From Todiramphus chloris collaris (taxonomy: Eukaryota; Chordata; Aves; Coraciiformes; Alcedinidae): DNA of 64,000 nt. Location of the stretch: assembly GCA_025345505.1 (NCBI GenBank), contig JANVCC010000183.1, positions 671,248 to 735,247 of the forward strand, read 5' to 3'. The notes beneath the pieces were generated by a model, which was not told where the DNA came from, did not search any database, and worked only from the letters and a program-made list of their open reading frames with translations. Both the position numbers and the translations under genes were made by a program. This document shows, in pieces, positions 46,701 to 58,115 of the stretch. Each line of letters begins with the position of its first letter. Position 1 is the stretch's first letter.

Positions 46701-49700
46701 GGCAGGACAGAGGAGCTGGGTTTTTTTTAGGACTTAGTCAAGGAGCTTCTATTTAAACCGAACTCCTGGGTTGCCAAGCCCGTGCCATCGCTCAGCGAAG
46801 AGCGCAGGCTCGCGGCGGTCGGCGTTTCCACGTCCGTCGTGTCTCACTCACATGAAGTTTAAATGCTGGGCAGCAGCTCCGTCACTGCTTCTGCTGTGCC
46901 CACCGCTTCCAGGCAGGATGCAACTGGGGCCAAAACTGCACTGGGAGTGGGGTAACACTTGCCCAGCGTGGCCAGGAGATGCTCAGCTCCTGCTTCCTTC
47001 CCGTGTACAGCTGAGATCCGAGCCACAAAGCCCCCAGTGCCCAGTACACGTCCCGAGGAGCCAACAGCTCACCCATTGCTCACTGCCTGTTTACCCCCAG
47101 CCCTGCTTGGAGCCTCCAGCCCAGCCCAGCCCAGCCCAGCCGTGCGTTGCCCAACGCAGGGTGCGGGTTGCTGCTCTCGTATCGTACATCAGCAAATAAA
47201 ATAAACCCGTCAAGTGCTCTTGTGCCCAAGTCAGCAACTCGCCCACCTTCAGCCGGTCCCGCTGCTGCTGGCAGGCTCTGCAGGTTGGCCTCGAACACTC
47301 CCAAGCATCCCCAATTTGATCTCCAGCAGAGGAGAAACGCGAGGGGGGAAAAGGAGAAAGTCTGTGGTAGAAAGGCAGGGGGTGGGAGGAATGGTTTCAT
47401 CCCTGCTCGTGCACCAGGCAGGCTCCCCAGGCGGATCAAGCCGTTTGCAGAGGTGCCAGGGAGCACCGTGCAAGGCTCTCCGGTGTCACCGGCACCAGGC
47501 TGGAGCTGAGGCCAGCAGGAGAGAGGTTTCTGAGATGGCATCTGAGGAAACAAGAATCAGTTTCCCTTCCAGTTGCATCTCCAAACGTGCCAGTGCCCAG
47601 ATGAGGTGCCACCTCGGGTTAGCTGGTGGCCCGCTCTGGGGTTGTGTGGGTGTGGGGAGCAGGGGCAGCAGTTCTCCCCAGCCACGCACCCCGTCCCTGC
47701 CTGGCTCTGTAGGAGGAAGATATGAGTGTGCTTGCAGCAGAGGTGGAGATCACAGCTACTGAGAGAGAGCAAACGGTGATTTTCAGCATCTTCTAAGGAG
47801 GCTAAAGCATCCTACTGCCAGGCTGCGAGCTCCTGCTGCAGCCCAGGGAGGCCAGAACACGTCTGAAACAAGCACAACCCCGTTTTCCCCTGGAAAGCAG
47901 GAGGAATCTTCATTTTTCCATTGTTTTGTGTGGCTCACAGGTGACCTCGGGAGGTCCAGACCATGCAGAGCCCTGGTCCACCCCTGATGAGAGCAGAGCT
48001 TTGTGGCTGCAGGATGGGCAGGTGGAAGGAGCTGTGGTTTTGGGATGGGAAGTTTGTGGATGGAGACAGGAGGACACAGATGGGCACAAAGCCAGGGAGA
48101 GGGTGTTGAGCTGGCCCTGGGGCCACAGGTCCCACCCGCAGCTCTTGCTTTGCTCAGGTTATGGAGCCCCCAGGATGCAGGGAGCCCTGGGGGGGATGCT
48201 GGCTGCTCTGTCCTGAACTTTACCTGGTTCTTCCCTGTGGCCAGAGGGATCCCAGCGCTTGAACGCAGCCCTCCCAATCCCACACCGCGGTGGGAGATAC
48301 CGGGCAGCTTTCTGTTCCCAGGGCTCCAGTTGGGACATCCCGATGCCAGGAGAAAGCTGGCTGCAACCCAGGTTCCCAGCGTGGCTCCGTCAACCAGGAC
48401 GGGCCACGTCAGAGGCCGCCTTCCTCCAGGGAACGTCGCTCCTGTCTGATCGAAACCGCGGTCGCTCCTCACCTGCCGCAGCCACCTCTTCCAGACGCTC
48501 CCGCTCGCCGCGCAGGGCAGCTGCAGGCAGCAGGCGTGGGACGGGGAGCGCGATGGTCCGGAGCTGGGGCGGGTGGGATGTGGTGGCTGGAGGTCCCCGA
48601 GATGCCCCTGGATGGGGAGCGGAGGCTGGGGGAGCTGCTGAGGATGTGGCTGCCCCTGCTCCCCGTGCACGGGTCTCAGCCATGGGGTCCTGCCGTGCGG
48701 GGGGCACCGGGAGTGCACCCCGAGCCCTGGGGATGTTCCCAGCTTGAGCCTGGTGGTCTCCAGCTTTCTGGCTTGCTGCGTGGCCGGGGAGTGTGGTGGG
48801 ATGGGTGGGAGCTAGAATAACCCATCCAGACCCTCAACAAAGGTTTGGTGGGGAGCCGCCACCATCGCCCACCCTCCTTCCCCCTCCCAGGCAGCCTGGG
48901 ACCATCTTCTGGTTCTCCCAGCCCGAGCATCACCGGGGCTGCTGCGGGAACGCTCCCCGCTCCCCGTGAGTCGGCTGCTGGGGGGCTCAGACCGGCCCAG
49001 GCAGCCTCTGGTGTCTTCATCCCCATCGCCAGCAGCCCGAGGCTTGCACAACGCGTGGGGGTGACGCTCGTTTCATCTCCGCCGAGGAAAACAGCGCGTC
49101 CCTTTCACAACCGGCAGCGGGTTGTGCACATGTTCCCCCCCCAGCCCGGCTGCAGCAGAACCCCAGCCTTGCTTGGCACTGGTCTGGAAGGGAGGAGAGG
49201 CTTGAGAAAGGGGAAGCGGTGCCTTGCTTTCCAGGCTAAAAATACCGGCCCCGCGTCCAAAATAATCTTGGTTGAATGATCTCGATTGACCCCAAGGCTG
49301 CCCCGGCTGCTTCAGTTGCCCCATAACTTCAGGCTGAGCTTTGGCCACCTGGATGGGGGAAGGTCTCGGGGGGATCTTCCTGCTATCAGAGGTGGGTTTT
49401 GCCCTTCGTGCGCAGCTTTGGGACGGGGTTGAAGTCAGGCAGGGGCTGCTGCTGCTTTTTCAATCCAAAACACAGCAAATATAAAAACACAGACGCAAAC
49501 CCCAGCAAAACTCTGGTTTTCCAGCCCACCCCAAATCTGACCTTTGATTTGAGCTGTTTTGGTTTGGGTTTGGGGTGTTTTTTTGTGAGAGAAAAACACT
49601 GGGTTCCTCCAGGATGGATTCCCATGGGATATGCTGGAGTGGGAAGGGAAGGGGCTGGCTCAGGAGAGGCTGGTCCAGAAGAAAACAGGCAGGAATGAAA

Positions 49701-50403
49701 GGGAAAGAGAAAACCCCAAAGGTGAGATGCACCAGGAACAGATGCAGCTGGAGCCTCCCAGCTTCAGAGAGTGCCAAAAATAACCACTCCGTGACCGGGG
49801 CTGCCAGCCCTGTGCCCACCCCTGTGCTCAGTGGCTGGGGCTGCCAGCCCTGTGCCAACCCGTGCACACTTCAGATGGAACTTCCCATTTCAGTTCTGGT
49901 AGCGTAAGAGGGAGCAAAATAGCTCAGCAAAGGTGCCCACCCATCTTCTGGTGTTCATCTCACTGCGTCTGCACTGGTTGGTCTCTGGAGATGCAGGGGG
50001 AGCTGCAGCTGAGTGGTGGTGGCTCCTCCAGGTCTCCTCTCCCCGGGACGAGGCAAAGCTTTGCTCAGCAGCTCAAGAGGTTTCTGCTCTGGAAAAGAGA
50101 AGTGTAAAACCATGGTCAGAGAATCCCCCACGCTTTGGATTTCCTGGAGATGCAGCTGTCCTCTCAGAGGAGCTGCGGCCAAATCTGTGCCAGCAGATGA
50201 TCTTCACCCAGCAGTTAAGGAAAGCTCGGGTGGTATCGCTCAGCCTTTGGACGGGGTTTGAAGCCCCTGAGCACCAGCTCCTTGGCTGAGTTTCTTTTTT
50301 GGAGGTGCTGGGTCCCCACCCTGCACTGCTCTCCCTCCCTCAGCTCATCCTCTCCTCACCCCAATGTCTCCGGCTGCAGAGGGAACTCCTAGACCAGACT
50401 TGT
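43792..50403. other. Intergenic, no gene recognised
   Basis: No supported exon. A CpG-rich stretch at 46080-46330 and C-runs at 46540-46551 are GC-rich without a promoter motif that I can name. A CCAG tetramer run lies at 47120-47141. The longest open frames (176 codons at 43927-44457 and 311 codons at 47783-48718, both minus) show no domain, and other frames are open over the same DNA. Confidence 0.45.
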
Positions 50404-50465
50404 TCTAAGCGTTTGAACCCCTAGGCTGGTCCTAAGTGTTTGATCTCTGAGGTTGGTCCTGGTCA
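50404..50465. repeat. Isolated units of the 51.6-52.7 kb minisatellite
   Basis: CTAAGCGTTTGAACCCCTAG and CTAAGTGTTTGATCTCTGAG, each followed by GCTGGTCCT or GTTGGTCCT, match the left part of the large array that starts about 1.2 kb downstream. Confidence 0.85.
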
Positions 50466-50588
50466 GGGTCTAGAGCAAGGGGGCTACAAGGACTGAGGGG
50501 AGGTGCTGTGTCTTAGAGTGGGGAAGAAGAGATGAAGGAGAGGTCTAACCACAGCCTAGTGCAACCTGAGGGCAAGTACAAGATGGCA

Positions 50589-50660
50589 GAGTCAACCTCT
50601 TCCCGGTGGTGCCACACGGTACAAGAGTCAACCTCTTCCCGGTGGTGCCACACGGTACAA
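50589..50660. repeat. 36-bp tandem duplication
   Basis: A unit beginning GAGTCAACCTCTTCCCGGTG and ending CACACGGTACAA occurs twice without a difference. Confidence 0.9.
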
Positions 50661-51639
50661 GGAAAGGCATCTGGGACAGTTTGCAGTTGGTTGGTACAGG
50701 CTGGGCAAGCAGAGATGTTTCACGTGGGATGGGCATCCGGGGAGGTCGAAGGTCTCCATCCTTGGAGATGACCAGCCTGGTCAAGGCAAAACCACGACCA
50801 CCCTGTTGTGGTGGTGAGGAGGGTGGTCTGGTCTGGAGCCTCCAGAGGTCCCTTCTCACCAGCATTTTGACCCCAAGCCACCCTCCTGTCCCAGGGTGGC
50901 TGTAGGACACCAGAAAACATCACCCAGACACAACGGAACGTAGAAGCCGGTGAGCTTCACTGCTCCCTTCTCCACATCCCACCTCTTGCTGGACCCCCCC
51001 ACATTTTTACCAGCCAGATGCATCGAACCCAAGCACCGTGCCCACTCGGAAGGACTTGTTGGTGACTGAGTCCCGGGGAAATGGGGCAGGAAACGGCACC
51101 AACCTGCCAGAGACAGCCCTGGAGCTCCAGCCGCGCGTCCCTGGCGCTGCCGTGCAGCTCTCGTGGCGGGCGGTGCAGGATTTCAGCTTTTTGGGAGTAA
51201 ATCTGCGGTCGGAAGAGGCTTTTCCAAAACTTAAGTGGATAAATCTGGGCTCAGGGTCCAGCTGCGGGAGATTTTCAACCTGCAGTTCCTACCAACCCAC
51301 CCCCCCCCCCAGGGCCTGCCTCTTTGGTCGTGCCTGTGAATCGCGCCAGGCTCTCTCAATCAGAGGGCAGTGCCCGGCCCGCGCCCGCAGGTTTGGGAAG
51401 CGAGATAAAAAAGCTGCAGTAACGGCAAGAGCTTCTGCCGAGGGGCTCTTGGTGCAAGAGGCGAGTTTCTCAAGTTCCTGTGCGTAACCAGATGGCCCCT
51501 CGCAGCTCCTCGAGCTGGGATTTATAAGCGTTAGCGAAGCTTCTCGGCGGCTCCCTCGTCTCAGGTGTGTTTCCAGCTCCCGCAAGGAGCCACATCTTGG
51601 CTCAACCTCGTGAATCCCAGTTCTGCCCAGAAGTCCAGA

Positions 51640-52690
51640 GCCCCGGGTTGGTCCTGGGTGCAGGATCCCCAAGTTGATCCTCAGTGTTTAAACCCACAGG
51701 CTGGTCCTCAATGCTTGAACCTCGAGGTTGGTCCCAAGTGCAGGATCCTCAGGCTATTTGAATCCTAAGTGGTTGATTTCTAAGCTGGTCCTAAGTGTTT
51801 GATCTCTGAGGTTAGTCCTGGGTGCAGGATTCCTAGGCTGGTCTTAAGGGCTTGGCACCTGACACTGGTCTTAAGTATTTGAGGTTGCTCTTAAGTGTTT
51901 AAACTCTCAGGCTGGTCCTCAGTGCTTGAATCTCGGGATTGGTCGCAAGTGCAGGATCCTCAGGCTATTTGAATCCTAAGTGGTTGATTTCTAAGTTGGT
52001 CCTTAGTGGTTGATCTCTGAGGTTAGTCCTGGGTGCAGGATCCCCAGGCTGGTCTTAAGGGCTCAGAACCTGACGCTGGTCTTAAGCATTTGAGGTTGCT
52101 CTTAAGTGTTTGAACCCCCGGGGCTGGTCTCAGGTACAGGATTCCAGGTTTCTCCTAAGTGCTTGAACCCCCCAGATTGGTCCAAGTGCTTGAACCCTGA
52201 GATCGGTCCAAGTGACCGAACCCCCAGGTCGGACACTTGGACAAGTGACTGAGTCCAAAGGTTGGTCCAAGTGTCCGAACCCCCAGATCGGTCCAAGTGA
52301 CTGACTCCAAAGATCGGTCCAAGTGTCTGAACCCCGAGGTTGGTCCAAGTGCTTGAACCCTGAGATTGGTCCAAGTGTCCAAACCCCCAGGTTGGTCCAA
52401 GTGACTGAATCCAAAAGTCGGTCCAAGTGTCCGAACCCCCAGATTGGTCCAAATGCTTGAACCCCGAGGTTGGTCCACGTGCCTGAATCCTGAGATCAGT
52501 CCAACTGTCCGAACCCCCAGATCGGTCCAAGTGACAGTCCAAAGGTTGGTCCAAGTGCCTGAACCCCAAGATCGGTCCAAATGCTTGAACCCTGAGGTCA
52601 GTCCAAGTGTCTGAACCCCCAGATTGGTCCAAGTGTCCGAACCCCCATATCGGTCCAAGTGCCCGAACCCCCAGGTCGGTCCAAGTTCTC
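51640..52690. repeat. 26-bp minisatellite array with a 211-bp higher-order repeat in its left half
   Basis: From about 52160 to 52690 the unit is a regular 26 bp built on GGTCCAAGTG, then a variable C/T-rich part with GAACCCC, then AGATC or AGGTT; about twenty units. From 51640 to 52160 the units are more diverged (GGTCCTAAGTGTTTGA, with GTGCAGGATCC and CTATTTGAATCC variants). The block around GCAGGATCCTCAGGCTATTT recurs at 51740 and 51951, giving a higher-order period of 211 bp (about eight units). Because 26 is not a multiple of three, the array is open in long frames without being a gene. Confidence 0.93.
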
Positions 52691-53500
52691 GCGTCCTCCC
52701 CCCCCGAAGTGCCCGGCCTCGGCCGACCCCGGCTGCACGGCCCCCGCGTTACCCCGCACCCCACTCCCCCAGCCCCTCCGCACCCCGCACCCCCGCTCTG
52801 TCCCGGCCCGGCCCGGCCCGGCCCGGGGGGCGGCACCGGCACCGGCACCGGCACCGGCACCGGCACCGGCACCATCGGCGGCGGCCACGGGGCGGCGCCG
52901 GCCGCAGAGACCGCGCCGAGGGCCGGGCCGGGCCGCCCCCCCCCCCCCCCCCCNNNNNNNNNNNNNNNNNNNNNNNNNNNNNNNNNNNNNNNNNNNNNNN
53001 NNNNNNNNNNNNNNNNNNNNNNNNNNNNNNNNNNNNNNNNNNNNNNNNNNNNNCCTTCCCCTCCCTCCCCGCCCGGTTCCGGTGCTGCGGCGGCGGCGGC
53101 CGCGCAGGTGGAGCCGAGTCCGCCCGCGGAGCCTCCGCGCCCGCCGCCCAGCGCGGCCCGGCCCGGCCCGGCCGGGGGCCGCTGTCCCTGAGGATTTTCC
53201 GGCTTCGCTTTTGTCCCCACCGCCGGCCTCGGCCCGGCCCCCGCCCGCCCGAGGTAGGCACCGGGACCGGCGGGGGCGTTTCCAGCCCGGCGGGTACCGC
53301 GCTGTCCCCCCCGGGGGGAGGGTGGGTAAGAGGCTTCCCCTGGGCTAAAACCCCGTCCCCGCAGAGCAGGGGCCGCCCCCGGGCCGGGCCCCGCATCTCC
53401 GGCGGGTGAGCGGCCCCCGAGACCCGTCCCCGGGATCCCCTCGGACCCGTGGCCCCTGGGGGGGCTTCGCTCGCCCCCCTCCCCCGGGCCTCGCTCCCCC
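52690..53500. promoter_or_regulatory. CpG island with hexanucleotide run, assembly gap and possible 5' exon
   Basis: The DNA is extremely GC- and CpG-rich. It includes seven GGCACC units (about 52832-52873), several GGCCC pentamers, an 18-base C-run at 52936-52953 and a 100-N gap (52954-53053). A splice donor of consensus type (GAG then GTAGGC) stands at 53252 after CpG-rich sequence with no long frame, which would fit the first, non-coding exon of a + strand transcript. I found no downstream exon that I can link to it. Confidence 0.5.
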
Positions 53501-53599
53501 TGCTCCCCGCAGCCCCCCGGGGCCGCTGGGCTCCTGGGAGGGGAGTCCCGGAGCTGCACCGGGAGCCGGGAGCCTGACTGAGCTGGGGCCGGGGGCTGG

Positions 53600-53950
53600 G
53601 GGGTCTCCTTGGGGTCTGCTGGGTCTGGGGGGGGTCTCCTTGGGGTCTGCGGGGTCTCGGGGGGGTCTCCTCGGTGTCTGCTGGATCTGAGTAGGGGTCT
53701 TCTCAGTGTCTGCAGAATCTGAGTAGGGGTCTTCTCAGTGTCTGCTGGATCTGAGTGGGGTCTTCTCAGTGTCTGCTGGATCGAGGAGGGTCTTCTCAGT
53801 GTCTGCTGGATCTGAGGGGGGTCTTCTCAGTGTTTGCAGAATCTGAGTAGGGGTCTTCTCAGTGTCTGCTGGATCCAAGTGGGGGTCTTCTCAGTGTCTG
53901 CTGGATCTGAGTGAGGGTCTTCTCAGTGTCTGCTGGATCTAGGGGGGAGT
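53600..53950. repeat. 32-bp minisatellite
   Basis: TCTCAGTGTCTGCTGGATCT units begin at 53701, 53733, 53764, 53794, 53825, 53857, 53889 and 53921 (period 30-32 bp), with three more diverged GGGTCTCCTTGG-type units to the left. It lies just inside the region downstream of the CpG island. Confidence 0.92.
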
Positions 53951-53999
53951 CTCCGTGGGGTCCGCAGCCTCCAGCCGGGGCTGGGCTGGGGGTGCACCC

Positions 54000-54330
54000 C
54001 ATGGCTGCAGAGCTGCTGGCAGAGCTGCTGGCAGTGCTGTCTCCCCACTGCTGGAGCACGGAGCATCCCACGGCCCCGGGGGAGCGCCTGGGCTGGCTCT
54101 GGGGCCTGGGGAAGCATCAGGTGATGGCAGCTTCCAGAGCAGCTGCTGCGCGGCCGGGAGGAGACCGTGTCCCACGTGAAGACACGCGGCTGCGAGCGTA
54201 AAGCCTGGAGGAGCTGCCGGAGCTGAGGGAGATGCTTCAGGCTCACGAGTCTCAGCTCCTTGGGTTGCGCGAGGTCCGCAGACTCGTGGCCTCCTTCGAG
54301 AGCGGGTGTTTAGATACAGCAAACCCAGCC
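54000..54330 (+). pseudogene. Possible degraded coding remnant, unassigned
   Basis: Three consecutive stretches look coding-like but lie in different frames. The first is open from ATG at 54001 (MAAELLAELLAV). A second begins near 54126 (QLPEQLLRGREETVSHVK). A third, helical and Glu/Leu-rich, covers about 54211-54302 (LEELPELREMLQAHE). One single-base shift is needed between each pair. No family is recognised, and chance cannot be excluded in such GC-rich DNA. Confidence 0.15.
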
Positions 54331-57289
54331 TGTTGTTTGCTGGGACGTTTGTGTAGATTCGTGGAAAGGTTTGGCTTGGAAGGGAGGTTTTTTTTTTTTG
54401 CTCCGATCCTGTTGCCTTTCGCTTTTGAAGGCCAGGGAGCGAGGCTGTAAGGGCAGAGGGGTGACACCAACCCTGCTGGGTCATGTCCTTCTTGGGTGCG
54501 TTTCTCTCCGAACACCTCGTGGAGAAAGGATGTGAGCAGCTGCCCTGGGAAAAGAGCTGTTGATACCCCGAGTAGCCCGGATCTGTCTGCAGACTGCGGA
54601 TACGAGCCAACCCAGCCCACAGATCCGTGAGTCGGCCAAGATTTGCCCTTCGCTGGCAATCCCCAGGCTCCCCAGCAGCAGCTCTGCCCACACCTTTTTC
54701 CATGGTAAAGGTATTAGCCGGGGTTTGGCCGCGTTCCGAGGCTCCGCTGAGTAATGGGATGTCGGGAGGCTGCTGCAGAGGCGGGTGGAGATGTGCTGGC
54801 CTCGGCCCGGTGACCGGCGTGCGGGAGAGACGAGGTGTCCCTCGCCGGGGCAGAGGGAAGGGGAGCTCGTGGTGCGAGGATTTGGACGGTGCCGGGGTTC
54901 CTGCCCAGCTGGGTGATGTGTGAGCGGTCTCTGCCCTGTGCTGGTTCGAGCAGCAGGCTCTGGGAGCACGGGGAGGGTGGGCCCCGCTCTCTGAGGGTCC
55001 GGATGCGATGCCTCTGAGCAGATGTTTGCAGAGGATTCCAGCCTGGAAATCACAGCCTTTCTCAGGAGATAGCCGGCGCTTCCTGGTCGATCAGAGGATT
55101 TCAGCACTTCCTACTCGGCTGCCTGATGCGAGCAGGAAGTGGGAGCACGAAAATGGCAGCGCGAGCGTCCGCGGCGAGGCTGGGAGCTCAGCAGGCGTAA
55201 GCACGCGGGGAAGCCCTGAGCTTCGACCTGTCCCGAGCAGGGTCCTCAACCTTCTGGACGTGTCCAGAACGGAGAAGTCGCGGCGTCACGGCCGCTCCGT
55301 ACAAGCGTGTACCTGGTCCTGGGGCCACGGAGCCGAGGGTGGCCGGGTGTACCGGAGGATGTCTTCTCCTGCAGTTTATTCATCGGCCTCGCCACGTCCT
55401 TCCAGGGCTTGGAGAGGAACCTCCCCAGGGCAGGGAGAGGCGCTGGGCTGGCCCGCTGCGGTTCTGAGCTGGTAGAGGCGTTTCAACGCGACGCGGCGTT
55501 GGACCCAGAGTGGGAAGGCGATAGACTTCGTGCCCTCGTGAGATGGTGGGTCTGGGTGAGCCCGGTGCCTGTGGCACGGGCGAGGAGTTCAGGGCAGTGG
55601 TGGCTGGAGCCCACGCGTCGCCTCTCTGGGTCTGGTTTCTGGGTTCGTGCTTCCCTGGGATTGAAGACCCAGGTTTTGTCTGGTGTTGGGAACAGAGCCC
55701 GGTTGCTTCAGGTCTTCTGAGATGTGACTGGGGGTGGGAGTGACCGCACTGGTGGCTTTAGGACGTGTGGCTTCAGCCAAAGAGTTGTCCCACCATGGGG
55801 CACTGGGACAGGGACAGCTCCCGGTGGGCTGAAAGCTGCTGCCGCAGAACCCGAGCCCTTCAGAAACTCCTGGAAGAAAAATGAGGTTTGGAAGTGTCAG
55901 TTATAAGGAGACGTGGTGTATTTGGAGCTGCCGTGGCTCTGATTTTCAGGCTTTTTCCTGTTCAAATAGAGGGATGTGATTTTAAGAGAGTCTGTGAGAT
56001 CCTGCAATCATCTATTTAACAGCTGGGACCTCGGGGAGAGGGAAAACCAAACAAGCGTGTTGGCAACACTCCGAAACGAGGCAGCTCCTTCTGCCCGAGC
56101 CTCTGCTTCGGCCTGGACTTCAAACATCAAGACCTTGGGTTTTTTCCCTGATTTATTACCTTCTGATCTCCACCCGGCCCCGGCACTGCTCCCTGGGCCG
56201 CGAGCTGCCACGCTCTCCTCGCTGTCCGTGCCTCGGGACCTTGCCGTGCTCCCCGAAGGCAGGGGCATCTCCTTCCAGCTTCGGGCTCCCCCGGCTTCCT
56301 CTGAGCAGCTTCTTTGGTGTCGTTGGTGAAACGGAGGAGGTGCCAGAACGGCCAGAGAAGCGTGTCCTGGCCTGGCAGAGTTTGCACAGCCTGGTTGCAG
56401 CTGGGTGGGCTCGGCTCAGACTTGGGCAGCTCTCCGTGACCGAGGCTTTGAGAGCCCCACGGGGTTCATCTCCCCTCCCGGCACGGCCTGTCCCTCGTCT
56501 GCTGCTCTGACCACCCTAAAAATACCACCAAACCCCCTGCTGCTCGCTGCCTCGCCTGATGGGTGCTGTGTTTTCCTGCCTTTGTTGGTGCCTTAGCATC
56601 CGCGGGTTGTCACCTCTTTGGACGTACACGGGCCGCTCGGCTGGATCCGACCCTTCCCCGAAGGGCAGGGCCGGGAGGTTGGAAGCTGAGGAGAGCAGTG
56701 CTGCCCTGCAGGTTGATTTTCTTTCTCTGCTTTGGAGAGCTCCGTCTTCTCTCGAGCTCATCTCCCTGATACGACGGCGGCCGCTGAGGCCGGGTGAGCG
56801 TGCGCTGAATTTCGGCAGCTCCGCCTTGCGCGGGACTCGGCCGTTTGAGTTTCGCCGGAGCCGAGCAGAGCATCGTCCCGGTCGTCAAACTATAAATAGC
56901 CAACGGAGCCCGTGCCCTCGTTGAACTGACTTTGGAAATTTCCCAGCCTGGCCTCGGGGGGAGGAATGGGTGCCAAGGCCCAGCAGCCCTCGGCAGAGCG
57001 GGGCCGGAGGCGGCGATGGCGCGGCGCGATGCAGAAGCAGCCGTGAGCGAGTCGATGAGGTGGCGGAGCTGGTGCGAGCGCCGCGTGCCCGGTTGGGCAA
57101 CATCTGAGGATGCTGAGCCTTGAGTCAGTGCTGCGCTCTCAGCAGGGAGGGAATGGCCTAGAGAGGATCTCCATGGAGGTCCTCACCCCGATGGCTCTGC
57201 TCATCTTCCCTCATCTTATGAGTTTAGCCCGCCCGTGTTGGAGGTTGAGTGTGGTGGGTGGTGTACCTTCTGCTGTCCGTGCAAGAGCT
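54331..57289. other. Unassigned region with one promoter-like site
   Basis: No exon of a known family is seen. A candidate TATA-type promoter is at 56890-57043 (separate entry). Other open frames are short and overlap. Confidence 0.4.
56890..57043 (+). promoter_or_regulatory. Candidate TATA/MEF2-type promoter with short first exon
   Basis: A perfect palindromic CTATAAATAG (56890-56899), which fits both a TATA box and a MEF2 site, is followed 66 bp later by an ATG at 56966 in good context (G at -3, G at +4). The frame (MGAKAQQPSAERG) is open for 26 codons. A donor-like GTGAGC at 57043 would splice it one codon before the stop. The protein is not recognised and no next exon was found. Confidence 0.25.
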
Positions 57290-57455
57290 ATGGAATTCTG
57301 GAACAGTTCTGGCTGGAAAAGACCTTTAAGAGTCCAAGTGTTGTCCCAGCACTGCCAGGGCACCGCTGACCCGCATCCCTCAGCACCACAGCTCCACCCT
57401 TTGAAATCCCTCCGGGGCTGGGGACTCCACCGCGAGCTCCCTGGGGCTGCGAGGA
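57290..57455 (-). mobile_element. CR1 3' fragment, antisense
   Basis: The minus strand reads as a CR1 3' end with GGGTCAGCGGTGCCCTGGCA and a CCAGAATTCCAT end. The outer part is diverged. Confidence 0.82.
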
Positions 57456-57481
57456 GGAGTGGAGATGTTCCCGAGCCTTCG

Positions 57482-57517
57482 CGGAAGGAGGATCTCTTAC
57501 GAAGGAGGATCTCTTAC
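57482..57517. repeat. 18-bp direct repeat
   Basis: GAAGGAGGATCTCTTACG occurs twice in direct succession. Confidence 0.85.
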
Positions 57518-58004
57518 GCAAGGCTGGGGGGAAAACGGTGCTGATGCTGAGGCTGCTCTTTCAAAAGCCGCCGTTGCGTAAGAGCGAAGCCTTGGGCGGC
57601 ACGGAAAACGTGGAGCGCGTCACTTCCCAGCGATGGTGGCTCCAGAGCGGGCGAGGGGCGAGGAGCGCTCTCTGCATTTCCTCCTTTCTGCATCTCCTAA
57701 ACTTCAAGGCTTATGTAAATTCCCCAGGTTTGCTGCTGGCTGGAGGATCTGTTTCCATCCGTAGCCTGGGGGTGCAACTATGAGTGAAAAGTCTCTCCTC
57801 TTCCTGCCAGAGCCGCTCTTCTTCATCTGGCTGCCTTCAGCGACGCTTAAGAGGCCCGTGGAAGCTCCTGCTCCCCAGCGTTATCTTCCGGAGGCTGGAG
57901 GGTGGGAATATTCAGGGCTGAGGTGTGAGCGTGTCCCTGCTCCCCGAGTCCTTCCTGCTGTCCCCGTGGGCTCGTCCTTGTCCCAGAGCCGAGGGAGGGT
58001 CTGG

Positions 58005-58115
58005 AGCTTGAGGATATGGTGTAGTGGTTGAGAAATGCTAGGACAAAGGTTGGACTTGATGACCCTGGAGGTCCTTTCCAACCATTATGATTCTATGATT
58101 GATTCTATGAGATAC
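58005..58115 (+). mobile_element. CR1-type 3' end
   Basis: AAGGTTGGACTTGATGACCC, GGTCCTTTCCAACCATTATG and the doubled tail ATTCTATGATTGATTCTATG mark a CR1 3' end. Confidence 0.8.

Noticed and set aside
47783..48718. 311-codon minus-strand open frame
   Set aside because: No domain, Pro/Ser/Arg-rich as expected for GC-rich random DNA, and several other frames are open over the same stretch.
52102..53559. 485-codon minus-strand open frame
   Set aside because: It runs through the 26-bp array and across the 100-N gap; the peptide period follows the repeat.
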